From Psychrobacillus sp. NEAU-3TGS (GTDB taxonomy: Bacteria; Bacillota; Bacilli; Bacillales_A; Planococcaceae): 44,811 bases of DNA. The translations under genes were made by a program, and so were the position numbers. The stretch spans positions 291,085 to 335,895 of the forward strand of contig NZ_JAPNOZ010000004.1 in the NCBI RefSeq assembly GCF_029955155.1. The letters are read 5' to 3'. This document shows, in pieces, positions 7,572 through 16,263 of the stretch; within the stretch, counting starts at the first letter, position 1; each line of letters starts with the position of its first letter. The notes under the pieces are model-generated. The model was not told the DNA's origin, made no database searches, and was given only the letters and a program-made list of their open reading frames with translations.

Positions 7572-9023
7572 TAATATTGGAGATAGCAATCGTGCCAGTG
7601 ATTCTTTAAATTTAATCATTTTAGTTCGTTCCTCGTAAATCTCCCACGTCATCTCGGTTGATACTTTCATATCCTCTTCGAAAATTTCAGCTAGCTTATG
7701 AGAAGTTTCCCGATCATAGATAAATGCATTCACTTCAAAATTCAACTTAAAACTTCGAACGTCAATATTAGCTGTCCCTACAGTAGAGGCTTCATCATCA
7801 ATTACAATCATTTTTGTATGCAAAAATCCATTTTCGTAAATGTAAATTTTTGCCCCAGCTTTTATAAGTTCTCCAACATAGGAGTAAGTAGCCCAATAAA
7901 CAAAAATATGGTCTGGTTTGTTTGGAATCATGATCCGCACATCGATACCTGATAAGCAGGCAATACGTAATGTGTCCATAAAACTAGCATCCGGGATAAA
8001 GTATGGAGTTTGGATATAAATGTACCTTTTAGCCATCATGATTAACTTTAAGTATCCATTTTTAATTTGTTCCCATTCGGAATCCGGACCGCTCGAAACG
8101 ATCTGTAAACCGACAGAACCTTTTAAAGGGATAGCTGGGAAAAAGATGTCGGAGTATTCGATATCATGTTCAGCGGAAGCTTGGTTCCAATCCAGTATAA
8201 AACGTGTTTGGAGCGGATGAACGGAGCTTCCCTCAATCCGTAAATGCGTATCCCGCCAATATCCAAACTTTTTGTTTAATCCTAAATACTCATCCCCCAC
8301 ATTAAATCCTCCGATATAGCCAATACGTCCATCAATTACGACTATTTTTCGGTGATTACGATAATTCATCCGAGGATTAATGAGAGGTAAAATGGCAGGA
8401 AAGAAAGCTTCCACCCTTCCACCCAAATCAATTAGTTCTTTAAAATGTCTTTTCCTTAAGGAACGAGATCCAGTATCATCGTATAATATTCGAACTTTTA
8501 CCCCTTGTTTTGCTTTTGCTAAAAGCACTTGGTAAATTTTCTGCCCAAGGTTGTCTAAACGAAAAATGTAATACTGAATATGAATATGATCTTTCGCATT
8601 TTCTAAATCATGTAGGAGCGCATCGAATTTTTTACGACCATCCGTAAAAATTTCTACATCGTTGTCTTGTGTTAAGACTGCGTGGTTATTATGCAAATGC
8701 ATAATAATAAGCTCTTTATAATGACTAGCATCATCTAGGCGGAAATCGAATGAGTCATCCTCTATAGCTTCCATTTGGAATTCGATCAGCTTATCAATCC
8801 CGATTTTGTTTTTTCCTTCCCATCGAAATAAATGCTTTTTACGTAACTTTCTTCCAAATAACAAATAGATACCGAATCCTACGATAGGGATAAAAAACAG
8901 AATCATAATCCAAGCCCATGTGGAAGAAGCGTCCCGCCTTTCCAAAAATATTAATGCAATAGCAAGGAAAATATTTAAAATAAGAATGCCGGAAACGAGT
9001 AGGCTATAAACGCTTGCTGCCAT
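7569..9023 (-). CDS. cls: Cardiolipin synthase (ClsA-type, phospholipase D family)
   Basis: The enzyme condenses two phosphatidylglycerols into cardiolipin at the membrane. The 484-residue protein has two N-terminal membrane helices (about residues 5-26 and 36-56) and two HKD phospholipase D motifs: HRKIVVIDG (His224, Lys226, Asp231) and HTKMIVIDD (His402, Lys404, Asp409). ATG 9023 follows a strong GGGGGTG site; the frame stays open upstream to 9092 but without a ribosome site. Length fits the usual 480-510 residues. Bacilli often carry several paralogues, and which one this is cannot be told. Confidence 0.92.
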   Translation of the reverse strand: MAASVYSLLVSGILILNIFLAIALIFLERRDASSTWAWIMILFFIPIVGFGIYLLFGRKLRKKHLFRWEGKNKIGIDKLIEFQMEAIEDDSFDFRLDDASHYKELIIMHLHNNHAVLTQDNDVEIFTDGRKKFDALLHDLENAKDHIHIQYYIFRLDNLGQKIYQVLLAKAKQGVKVRILYDDTGSRSLRKRHFKELIDLGGRVEAFFPAILPLINPRMNYRNHRKIVVIDGRIGYIGGFNVGDEYLGLNKKFGYWRDTHLRIEGSSVHPLQTRFILDWNQASAEHDIEYSDIFFPAIPLKGSVGLQIVSSGPDSEWEQIKNGYLKLIMMAKRYIYIQTPYFIPDASFMDTLRIACLSGIDVRIMIPNKPDHIFVYWATYSYVGELIKAGAKIYIYENGFLHTKMIVIDDEASTVGTANIDVRSFKLNFEVNAFIYDRETSHKLAEIFEEDMKVSTEMTWEIYEERTKMIKFKESLARLLSPIL

Positions 9024-9265
9024 AGTAACACCCCCTAAAGTGAAGTTTATCTTCAGTATAGCTGATTTAACGAAAAGAAAGAAGAAAAGCAAATATCTAT
9101 TACATTTTGGCGTAATCGCGACATCTATTGAATTGCTCCAGATGCTTATAATGCTTGAAAGAATAATACCCTTACTACTGGATATGTTAAACTACGATTG
9201 CCTTTCTTTTGAGAGAAATAGAATGTTTGAATTCCTTGACGATACAATTTAGTTTAAAAACCCAC
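9024..9265. other. Divergent intergenic region between cls and tcyP
   Basis: About 240 bases without a supportable gene. A plus-strand frame of 70 codons (9040-9252) lacks a ribosome site and has no recognisable product. A TATACT on the minus strand near 9057-9062 may be the cls -10 element. Confidence 0.4.
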
Positions 9266-9294
9266 TTGACCAATAGGAATAAAAGAATTATTAT
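9266..9294 (+). promoter_or_regulatory. Sigma-A promoter of tcyP
   Basis: TTGACC (9266-9271), 17 bases, TATTAT (9289-9294). The spacer contains AATAGGAATAA. Cystine transport genes in bacilli are often repressed by CymR, but I cannot confirm a CymR site from memory. Confidence 0.6.
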
Positions 9295-9325
9295 ATGTTA
9301 AGAGTTAAATAGGGAGGTATTTCAG

Positions 9326-10717
9326 GTGGATTTATTATTCATTATTCTTAACGTGGTAGCCTTATTGGTTTTCGTTGGAATATTAATCATAATGCAAAAG
9401 AAACATGTTTCTTTTTCAAAAAGAGTATTTACAGCATTAGGGCTAGGGATTGCATTAGGCCTAGCGCTAAACTTTATTTACGGAGTAACATCAGAAGTAT
9501 TAGCAGACTCTGTACAATGGTATAACCTAATTGGAACAGGATATGTGAAGCTTCTTCAAATGATTGTAATGCCATTAGTGTTTATTTCAATTTTGGGTGC
9601 GTTTACGAAAATTACAATTGGTAAAAACTTCGGGAAAATGGCGGCCATCATTTTAAGTATCTTAATCGGTACGACAGCAATAGCTGCACTTGTAGGTATG
9701 GGCTCAGCGGCGATATTTGATTTAAATGCAGATCAAATTGTGCAAGGAGATGCAGAGTCAGCTCGGGCAGAATATTATGAAGGACGTTCTGCGGAAGTAG
9801 CAGATAAAACGCTTCCTGAGCAAATAATTGAATTGCTACCTGCAAATCCATTTTTAGATTTCACAGGAGCACGTTCCACATCTACTATCGCTGTAGTTAT
9901 TTTTGCAGCATTTTTAGGATTCGCTTACTTAGGGGTTTCACGTCGAGACAAAGATAATGCAGCGATTATTAAAAAGGGTATTGATGCAGTTTATGCACTT
10001 GTCATGAGTGTAGTGAAAATTGTATTACGTTTAACGCCATACGGAATTTTAGCAATTATGGCAAGAACAGTAGCAACATCTGATTTTGGAGCAATATTCA
10101 ACTTAGGTAAGTTTGTAGTAGCTTCTTACGTAGCACTTGCAGTAGTGTTTGGCATGCACTTACTAATTATTTTGTTATCTGGGCTAAATCCAATAACTTA
10201 TTTGAAAAAAGCAGCAGAGCCATTACTGTTTGCGTTTACTTCACGTTCAAGCGCAGGGACATTACCTATTAACATTAATACACAAACGAACAAATTAGGT
10301 GTAACAGAAGGAGTTGCTAACTTCTCAGGATCATTTGGTTTGTCTATTGGGCAAAACGGATGTGCGGGTGTATATCCAGCAATGCTTGCATTTATGATTG
10401 CCCCATCACAAGGAATTAATCCATTAGATCCGATGTTCATCTTAACAGTCGTAGCAGTTGTTGCTATCAGTTCATTTGGTGTTGCAGGTGTAGGAGGCGG
10501 AGCAACATTTGCCGCAATTCTAGTACTTTCTGCTTTAAATTTACCGGTTGCTTTAGCTGGTTTACTCGTTTCAGTAGAACCATTAATCGATATGGGGCGT
10601 ACTGCAGTAAACGTAAGTGGTTCAATGACAGCAGGAGTTACTACAGCAAAAATTACTGGAGAGTTAGACAAAGACGTATATAATGCACCGTTAGAAACAC
10701 AATCGGTAGAAGCTTAA
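9326..10717 (+). CDS. tcyP: L-cystine uptake symporter TcyP
   Basis: A 463-residue member of the dicarboxylate/amino acid:cation symporter (DAACS) family. The N-terminal run QKKHVSFSKRVFTALGLGI and the following GTGYVKLLQMIVMPLVFISI are near identical to B. subtilis TcyP, which imports cystine. The hairpin-loop serines are seen in FTSRSSAGTLPI (about residues 305-316) and the GVAGVGGGATFA segment (about 391-402) is the second re-entrant region. The start is GTG 9326, 8 bases after GGGAGG. It is monocistronic, with its own promoter and terminator. Confidence 0.92.
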   Translation: MDLLFIILNVVALLVFVGILIIMQKKHVSFSKRVFTALGLGIALGLALNFIYGVTSEVLADSVQWYNLIGTGYVKLLQMIVMPLVFISILGAFTKITIGKNFGKMAAIILSILIGTTAIAALVGMGSAAIFDLNADQIVQGDAESARAEYYEGRSAEVADKTLPEQIIELLPANPFLDFTGARSTSTIAVVIFAAFLGFAYLGVSRRDKDNAAIIKKGIDAVYALVMSVVKIVLRLTPYGILAIMARTVATSDFGAIFNLGKFVVASYVALAVVFGMHLLIILLSGLNPITYLKKAAEPLLFAFTSRSSAGTLPININTQTNKLGVTEGVANFSGSFGLSIGQNGCAGVYPAMLAFMIAPSQGINPLDPMFILTVVAVVAISSFGVAGVGGGATFAAILVLSALNLPVALAGLLVSVEPLIDMGRTAVNVSGSMTAGVTTAKITGELDKDVYNAPLETQSVEA

Positions 10718-10727
10718 TAGAAATACG

Positions 10728-10757
10728 AAAAGCCGTCCTTTCGAGGGTGGCTTTTTG
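10728..10757 (+). terminator. Intrinsic terminator after tcyP, UUCG tetraloop
   Basis: AAAAGCCGTCCT pairs with AGGGTGGCTTTT around a TTCG tetraloop, followed by more T. Confidence 0.85.
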
Positions 10758-10801
10758 TGTTTTATTAAGTATCTCTGGCATTGGAAAATGTTCTGCAACA
10801 A

Positions 10802-10820
10802 AATGTCTAAGCTAGACATT
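10802..10820. repeat. Small inverted repeat
   Basis: AATGTCTA-AGC-TAGACATT is a perfect 8-base inverted repeat just outside the GC-rich repeat at 10,841. It could be an operator or a relic; no gene depends on it visibly. Confidence 0.4.
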
Positions 10821-10840
10821 AGATTTTATCAGCACCTTAT

Positions 10841-11014
10841 GCGCAGTATAGGGAAACTGAGCGGTAGTGAGTTGAATGAAGTGTCGGCTAGGATTTCCGC
10901 TACAGGGCGACGCTTTCCGCGGGCATGGCTTCAGCCTCCTCGTTGCTTGCGCTCCTGCGGGGTCTTCAGCTCACGCTATTCCCGCTGGAGTCGCCGCCTG
11001 CAGCGGAAATCACT
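10841..11014. repeat. GC-rich intergenic repeat, family A, copy 1
   Basis: This 170-base block is much richer in G+C than its surroundings. It aligns along its length with the reverse complement of 23,444-23,614 and over its first three quarters with the reverse complement of 31,690-31,834. Shared landmarks in order are TATAGGGAAAC, GGTAGTGAGTTGA, GCTAGGATTTCCG, CAGGGCG, ACGCTTTCCGC, TGGCTTCAGCC, GGGTCTTCAGCTCA and CTGGAGTCGCCGCC. Similar blocks recur in many Bacillales genomes. It encodes nothing convincing; the plus-strand frame of 91 codons across it is a by-product of its composition. Confidence 0.85.
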
Positions 11015-11015
11015 A

Positions 11016-11168
11016 GTATTGATTATTTAATTTGTATAGACTTGTTAAACAAAATTTTAAGCAGATTTTCGGTTGTTCATTGAAAGCAAGTAAATCTACA
11101 TACTGCTCTGTGGTTGGTATCGGCAACAAGCTAATTTCAAAGTCATCTACATTTTTATCCAGCCCTTC
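11016..11168 (-). pseudogene. Possible coding remnant next to the repeat
   Basis: The minus strand is open for 51 codons between TAG 11171-11169 and TAG 11015-11013, giving a protein-like sequence (VDDFEISLLPIPTTEQYVDL in the middle). It has no start codon with a ribosome site, and it runs up to the edge of repeat copy 1. I cannot name the parent family. It may be a decayed gene end or chance. Confidence 0.25.
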
Positions 11169-11233
11169 CTAAATAATTTCCTTATACTTTACATAAATTT
11201 AATGAACAGATTTTCAATTTTAAGAAAATAGTT

Positions 11234-11242
11234 TGTTATAAT
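11234..11242 (+). promoter_or_regulatory. Extended -10 promoter of the ABC exporter operon
   Basis: TGTTATAAT is a TG-N-TATAAT extended -10 element (consensus hexamer at 11237-11242) with only a poor -35. Transcription would start near 11249, 27 bases before the ATG. Confidence 0.5.
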
Positions 11243-11275
11243 TTAACTAAATATGCATAACAAGGAGTTGGATAA

Positions 11276-12205
11276 ATGCTACAAGCGATTGATCTTCACA
11301 AGAAATTCAAAACAAAAGAAGCGGTTCATAAAGTTAATATGCTTCTGGAGGCAGGAGAATCTGTTGGGTTACTCGGTCCGAATGGTGCTGGTAAGTCTAC
11401 AACTATTTCCATGTTATCTTCTTTAATAATGCCGACAAGTGGTGAGGTGTTATGGAATAACGTATCCATCAATAAAAATCCAGAGGCTCTCCGTAAAACA
11501 CTCGGTGTAGTTCCACAAGAAATTGCATTGTATCCAGAGCTCTCTGCAAAAGAAAACCTACACTTTTTTGGACGTATTTATGGATTGAAAGGACAATTAC
11601 TCGTAGAACGTACGGAAGAAATATTGCGGAAAATTGGTTTGTCTGACCGCAAAAACGATATAGTGAAAACCTTTTCTGGAGGTATGAAGCGTCGTTTAAA
11701 TATTGGAGCAGCACTTTTACATAATCCATCTATCTTAATCATGGACGAACCGACAGTTGGGATTGACCCGCAATCGAGAGCCTATATTTTAGATACTGTC
11801 AAACAGCTCGTCGAAGAAGGCATGACATTACTTTACACCAGCCACTACATGGAAGAAGTAGAGCTTCTCTGTGACAAGATTTATATTATGGACCAAGGTG
11901 AAATCATTGCCCACGGCACAAAAGAAACATTAAAATCACTAGTTTCAGACAATCAAACCATCGAATTAAAAGCACATGTCTTATCAAAGGGATTCGAGGC
12001 GGCTCTAAAAAAGCATTTTCCAACTGCTAATATTCGCAAAGAAGATGAAATACTATTGATTACAATGCCCCAAAACGAAGAGCCACTGGCGACTATATTT
12101 GCAATTGCTGCAGAAAATGCAGTGACTATTACTTCTGCGATTGTGAAAGTTCCTTCTCTGGAAGATGTATTTTTACATTTGACAGGCAGAGCATTGAGGG
12201 ATTAG
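11276..12205 (+). CDS. ABC transporter ATP-binding protein (LnrL/YfiL-like)
   Basis: The 309-residue ATPase is the energising subunit of an ABC-2 type exporter. Walker A is GPNGAGKST (residues 34-42), the signature is FSGGMKRR (133-140) and Walker B is LIMDEP (154-159), followed by an H-loop SHYMEE. The ~80-residue C-terminal extension is typical of DrrA/LnrL-type exporters. The closest plan I know is B. subtilis LnrL (YfiL), which with LnrM and LnrN exports linearmycins and confers resistance to them. The LnrJK two-component genes are absent here. It is first in an operon with the two permeases and the fusion enzyme at 14,616. The ribosome site is AAGGAG. Confidence 0.9.
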   Translation: MLQAIDLHKKFKTKEAVHKVNMLLEAGESVGLLGPNGAGKSTTISMLSSLIMPTSGEVLWNNVSINKNPEALRKTLGVVPQEIALYPELSAKENLHFFGRIYGLKGQLLVERTEEILRKIGLSDRKNDIVKTFSGGMKRRLNIGAALLHNPSILIMDEPTVGIDPQSRAYILDTVKQLVEEGMTLLYTSHYMEEVELLCDKIYIMDQGEIIAHGTKETLKSLVSDNQTIELKAHVLSKGFEAALKKHFPTANIRKEDEILLITMPQNEEPLATIFAIAAENAVTITSAIVKVPSLEDVFLHLTGRALRD

Positions 12206-12219
12206 GGGGAGAATCTGTG

Positions 12220-13494
12220 ATGTTACTTAGTTTAATTGGAAAACAGATGAAAATGTTGCTGCGTAACAAACAGCCGCTTATTATTTTGCTCGTGATGCCT
12301 GTTGTGCTCATTACCATTCTTTCTACTGCTCTCGCTAGTGTGATGAATAGTGAGGAAGAAGCAGCTATTCAGGCTAAACTTGTACTAATAGATGAGTCGA
12401 GCTGGGAACAGGAAGAGGCGTCTATTGAAAGTTTTTTGAAAGAAGGGGGAGTTAACGGACCTGCTTTGGAGGCCTTACTTCAAGTTTTCAAGAGCAATGA
12501 TCCTATTTATATCTTAGAAGAATCAATTTTGGACACAAAAGATATTAGTAAATATATTGCGAAGGAAAATAGGCAATCTACTGAACTCGATAATCTTAGA
12601 AAAGACAAAGAAATCGCTGGCATCTTAGTGATTCCTGCAGACTTTCGTTTCAATTACATAAAATCAGCTTATTTTGATGAACAGGAAACCCCTGATATGG
12701 ATTTGTTTTTAAGCCAAGAAAATGGAATACGCGCTTCGATTATTCAATCGGTGCTCGAAGAGTGGCAAAGTGGTTTCACTAAATCGCTTGCTTTAACGAA
12801 AGCTGGAATTCCAGCTGATGGAGTAATGCAAAATGAGCAAGCGGTTGAAAGGATTGAACAGGTGTTGCAAGGAAGTGAACGAAAAATTCCTGCTTCGATT
12901 TATTACACAGTTGGAATGCTTGTGATGTTTGCACTTTATATACCGACGTTTTTGGCTGGCTTTGCTTTGCAGGAAGTGCAGTGGAAAGTATATGATCGAA
13001 TCCTTTTAGCGGGTGTACCCGCCACACTATATGCTTTTTCTATCTTTATAACGGGAATGATTATTGCACTGATGCAGCAAGTCATCATCCTACTATACGG
13101 TAAATTTGTGTTAGGTATTGACTGGATTGGTTTGGAAGGAATGACTTTAATCGCGTTAAGTTTTAGTTTATTTATCGGAGGGCTTTCTGCTTTACTCACG
13201 ACATTACAACTTCGAACGAAATCAGAAGGAGTTGCAAATATATTCAGTGGTTTAGTAGTTTCCATATTCGCTTTTTTAGGAGGTTCGTTTTTTAACATAG
13301 GGGACGTCTCTAGTCTGCTTGCGAATATAGGGAGTTTTACGCCTAATGGAGCAACAATGAGCGCTATTTTAGCGATTCAAAAAGGACAATTATTAGAAGT
13401 TATTTGGTCTTATATGTTCACATTGTATGGCTGGTTTGTTATTTGTATATTGCTATCTATTGTTTTATTTCCAAAAAGAGGGGTGACATCGTGA
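12220..13494 (+). CDS. ABC-2 type permease (LnrM/YfiM-like)
   Basis: This 424-residue permease has one N-terminal membrane helix (about residues 20-37), a large extracytoplasmic domain rich in Glu/Gln/Asp (about 40-225) and a C-terminal block of about five or six membrane helices, the standard half-transporter plan of ABC-2 exporters such as LnrM. ATG 12220 lies 8 bases after GGGGGAG; GTG 12217 is a possible alternative. The gene starts 14 bases after the ATPase and its stop overlaps the next start by four bases, so translation is coupled. Confidence 0.85.
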   Translation: MLLSLIGKQMKMLLRNKQPLIILLVMPVVLITILSTALASVMNSEEEAAIQAKLVLIDESSWEQEEASIESFLKEGGVNGPALEALLQVFKSNDPIYILEESILDTKDISKYIAKENRQSTELDNLRKDKEIAGILVIPADFRFNYIKSAYFDEQETPDMDLFLSQENGIRASIIQSVLEEWQSGFTKSLALTKAGIPADGVMQNEQAVERIEQVLQGSERKIPASIYYTVGMLVMFALYIPTFLAGFALQEVQWKVYDRILLAGVPATLYAFSIFITGMIIALMQQVIILLYGKFVLGIDWIGLEGMTLIALSFSLFIGGLSALLTTLQLRTKSEGVANIFSGLVVSIFAFLGGSFFNIGDVSSLLANIGSFTPNGATMSAILAIQKGQLLEVIWSYMFTLYGWFVICILLSIVLFPKRGVTS

Positions 13495-14600
13495 AAGGAA
13501 TATGGCTGGCAAGGTTGCAAAACTTGAAACGAAAACCTCTCGTTCTTATTTCAATGACGGTTATGACTGTTATTTTTGCGTATGTATTAAGCGGTGGCGT
13601 CGGTAGTAGTGTAACCTTATTAGTCGCGACGGATGACACGGATATGAGTAATAAGGCTTTGGAAAGGCTACAACATATAGATGATTATTCCATTACCGTT
13701 TTAACAGAGGCAGAATTGCAAGAAGTAATGAAAGAAAAGAGGGACAAAATCGGATTACAGCTTTATGAAAAAACGTATTCTGTTTTAGCAGATACCGAAT
13801 CGGACATCGTAAGAATGCTGTCTCTTGAAGTAGTAACCATCTATAACGAGCTTTCTTTTCAAGAACAGATAGTTACCAATGCTGGAGAGAGTAAGTGGGA
13901 AGAAGTAGAAAACAGTATGGTGGAAGAACCATCATTTCTATTGGAAAAGTCCTCTATGGATGAGTCTCAAGTTTTTAGATACGACGGAGCACTTCAAAGT
14001 CTTTTTGGGTTCATGCTCTATTTTGTCTTTTATACAATTTCTATCAACGTTCAATTTATATTAGAAGATAAACGAACAGGAATATGGAATCGTTTGAAGC
14101 TTGCATCTATAAGTAGATTTCAATTGTATTTCGGTCATTTATCTTTTAGTTATCTTATTGGACTTATACAAATGCTGTTAGTCATTTTCTTGTTTCGCTT
14201 CATCATTGGTACAAATATGTACGGTGGATTCTGGAAAGTGGTCGTTATTTCTAGTGTGTATGTATTACTCGTCATGGCGTTTTCGTTGTTTATTATTTCA
14301 CTTGTGAAAACCGTTAGTCAGAGCAGCGTTATTATTTCTTTACTTGCTGTAGCTTTTGCAATGATTGGCGGGGCATACTGGCCGCTAGAAATCGTTCAAT
14401 CAGAAGGGCTGCTAGCGATGAAATGGATATCTCCTATTTATTACGGAATGGAAGCTTTAAAAAGAGTTACCATTTATGGGGAAACTTTAGGTGGAGTCTT
14501 TTCGTATATATCTATGATGATACTTTTAGCAATATTGCTAATCGTGATTGGTATTACTTTACTAGAAAAAAGGACAGAACGATACCATTCTAGTGAATAG
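13491..14600 (+). CDS. ABC-2 type permease (LnrN/YfiN-like)
   Basis: The second half-transporter, 369 residues, has the same plan: a first helix near residues 17-34, an external domain (about 40-155) and a C-terminal helix bundle that includes the family-typical AFAMIGGAYWPLEIVQ segment. The start GTG 13491 overlaps the TGA of the upstream permease (GTGA) and is preceded by AGAGGGG. The frame extends further upstream, but that part lies within the first permease gene. Together with the two upstream genes it should form a heteromeric exporter of a hydrophobic or amphiphilic compound. Confidence 0.85.
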   Translation: MKGIWLARLQNLKRKPLVLISMTVMTVIFAYVLSGGVGSSVTLLVATDDTDMSNKALERLQHIDDYSITVLTEAELQEVMKEKRDKIGLQLYEKTYSVLADTESDIVRMLSLEVVTIYNELSFQEQIVTNAGESKWEEVENSMVEEPSFLLEKSSMDESQVFRYDGALQSLFGFMLYFVFYTISINVQFILEDKRTGIWNRLKLASISRFQLYFGHLSFSYLIGLIQMLLVIFLFRFIIGTNMYGGFWKVVVISSVYVLLVMAFSLFIISLVKTVSQSSVIISLLAVAFAMIGGAYWPLEIVQSEGLLAMKWISPIYYGMEALKRVTIYGETLGGVFSYISMMILLAILLIVIGITLLEKRTERYHSSE

Positions 14601-14615
14601 ATAGGGGTGTTTGGA

Positions 14616-16178
14616 ATGTACTGGTGTAAAATTGCGAGGACAGAAAAAGAATTTGAAGCGATTGCTAGATTAAATTATCAAACGTTTGTAGAAGAAATTC
14701 CGCAGCATGAACCGGATCCAAGTGGAATGAGGGTGGATCCATTTCATCATGAAAACGTGTATGTTATTGTGCTAAAGGATCAGGAACTCGCAGGGATGGT
14801 TGCATTTCGTGCAGTCCGTCCTTTTTCCTTAGATTTAAAGCTTGGACCAGTAGAGGATTTGCTTCCCAATGATGCGCTTAATGGACTGTTGTGTGAAGTG
14901 CGTTTAATGGCAGTCGATAAGGCTCATCGAAATGGACGAGTATTTTACTATTTAGCGCGTGCATTATCTGATTATGCGTATGAGAACGGATACGGGGCTG
15001 CTGTTATATCAGGAACTATTCGTGAACAAAAATTATATAATCAACTAGGTTTTGAACCTTTTGCAGAAACTGTCGGGACAGGGGATGCCCTTTTTGTTCC
15101 AATGGTGCTGACAAGAGAACGATTTGACCGTTCCGTTGCTGCTCGGTTTAAGCAAAAAAGATATTCGTTTTATCCGGGACCTGTTCAACAAACGGAACTG
15201 ATTCAACAGGCATTTCTAGAAAAACCAATATCCCATCGATCGCATGCATTTGAAGTGATGCTAGAACGAGTGAAAAATAAACTCTTGGGGATGAGTGGGG
15301 CAGACTATGTACATCTTTTATCCGGAAGTGGGACGCTTGCGAACGAAGCGATGATTGCCCAATTATACGTATTAGGAGAGAAGGGGCTAATACTTACAAA
15401 CGGTGCATTTGGAGAACGCTTGGAAAGGCAGGCCAGTAGATGGGGGCTTGCTTTTGAGGTACAAGCCTATGAGTGGGGGACACCATTTGATAAGACGGAA
15501 ATTGAAAAAGAACTTGCAACTGGTAATTATAGCTGGTTATTAATGGTGCACGGGGAAACTTCTACGGGAATGTTAAATGATCTGGAAGCATTCGCTAAAA
15601 TGTGCAAAGAATATAATGTGTTGCTTTGTGCAGATTGTGTAAGTTCTTTTGGTGCGTTACCATTTTCAATGGATGGTGTGTATTTAGCTACTGGAGTCAG
15701 TGGAAAAGCTATTGGAACCATGAGTGGTTTAGCATTTGTCTTTTCAAACTCGGAAATTGTAACGAGCGATAACATTCCAGCTTATTTAGATATTGGTCTA
15801 ACAGCTAGCCAAATGATCCCGTTTACGATGTCCTCCCAGCTTGTACAAAGCTTAGTGAATGCCCTGAAAGCCTATGAAAAAGGTGCAAGATATACACTTT
15901 TACAAAAACGGATTAAGTTCATCGAGGAAGAAGTGAAGAAGCAGCAAATCCAATTATTAGCGGATGATCATTACCCAATGATTATTACTTGGCAGGAAAA
16001 AGTCTTTCCTCATTTAGCCGAGGATGCAAGAATGTCCGGTTTCGATCTTCATTATAAAAGTGATTATTTAGTGGACCGAGGATTGCTACAGGTTTCATGT
16101 ATTCAACCAGATTTTGAAGATGCTTGGTCGAAGTTTACAAATTGGATGGATAATTATCGGGCATACCATACCAAGTAA
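14616..16178 (+). CDS. GNAT acyltransferase + class V aminotransferase fusion
   Basis: The 520-residue protein joins two enzymes. Residues 1-170 form a GNAT/FeeM/autoinducer-synthase-like domain: LNYQTFVEEIPQHEP near the start, DPFHHENVYVIVLKDQELAG, then CEVRLMAV and the helix-capping YNQLGFEPF. Residues ~183-515 are a fold-type I PLP enzyme of class V (alanine-glyoxylate/serine-pyruvate aminotransferase-like): FYPGPVQ (185-191), SHRS (207-210), SGSGTLANEAM (236-246), cofactor-binding Asp340 in LLCADCVSSFGA, and Schiff-base Lys364 in GVSGKAIG. It begins 15 bases after the exporter permease (AGGGGTG, then 6 bases to ATG; GTG 14607 is inside that site) and ends the operon. Product and substrate are unknown; making an N-acylated amine or amino acid for export is a hypothesis. 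Confidence 0.88.
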   Translation: MYWCKIARTEKEFEAIARLNYQTFVEEIPQHEPDPSGMRVDPFHHENVYVIVLKDQELAGMVAFRAVRPFSLDLKLGPVEDLLPNDALNGLLCEVRLMAVDKAHRNGRVFYYLARALSDYAYENGYGAAVISGTIREQKLYNQLGFEPFAETVGTGDALFVPMVLTRERFDRSVAARFKQKRYSFYPGPVQQTELIQQAFLEKPISHRSHAFEVMLERVKNKLLGMSGADYVHLLSGSGTLANEAMIAQLYVLGEKGLILTNGAFGERLERQASRWGLAFEVQAYEWGTPFDKTEIEKELATGNYSWLLMVHGETSTGMLNDLEAFAKMCKEYNVLLCADCVSSFGALPFSMDGVYLATGVSGKAIGTMSGLAFVFSNSEIVTSDNIPAYLDIGLTASQMIPFTMSSQLVQSLVNALKAYEKGARYTLLQKRIKFIEEEVKKQQIQLLADDHYPMIITWQEKVFPHLAEDARMSGFDLHYKSDYLVDRGLLQVSCIQPDFEDAWSKFTNWMDNYRAYHTK

Positions 16179-16211
16179 ATGATGATTGAAAAAAATAATA
16201 AATCGACTTAA

Positions 16212-16263
16212 TAAAAAGTGTTGTCTCCCAGTCAGTTCTGATAGGGAGAGAACACTTTTTTAT
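16212..16263. terminator. Bidirectional terminator
   Basis: AAAAAGTGTTGTCTCCC pairs with GGGAGAGAACACTTTTTT around a 14-base loop. It separates the exporter/fusion operon from the convergent XRE-TPR regulator; the regulator's stop codon lies in the loop. Confidence 0.8.

Noticed and set aside
9040..9252. 70-codon frame between cls and tcyP
   Set aside because: No ribosome site, overlaps the cls upstream region, and no recognisable sequence.
10802..10820. CRISPR-like or transposon-end repeat
   Set aside because: A single short palindrome without periodic repeats, spacers, target duplication or transposase.
10755..11030. 91-codon plus-strand frame beside tcyP
   Set aside because: It overlaps the tcyP terminator and runs across the GC-rich family A repeat; Arg/Cys/Ser-rich composition and no ribosome site.
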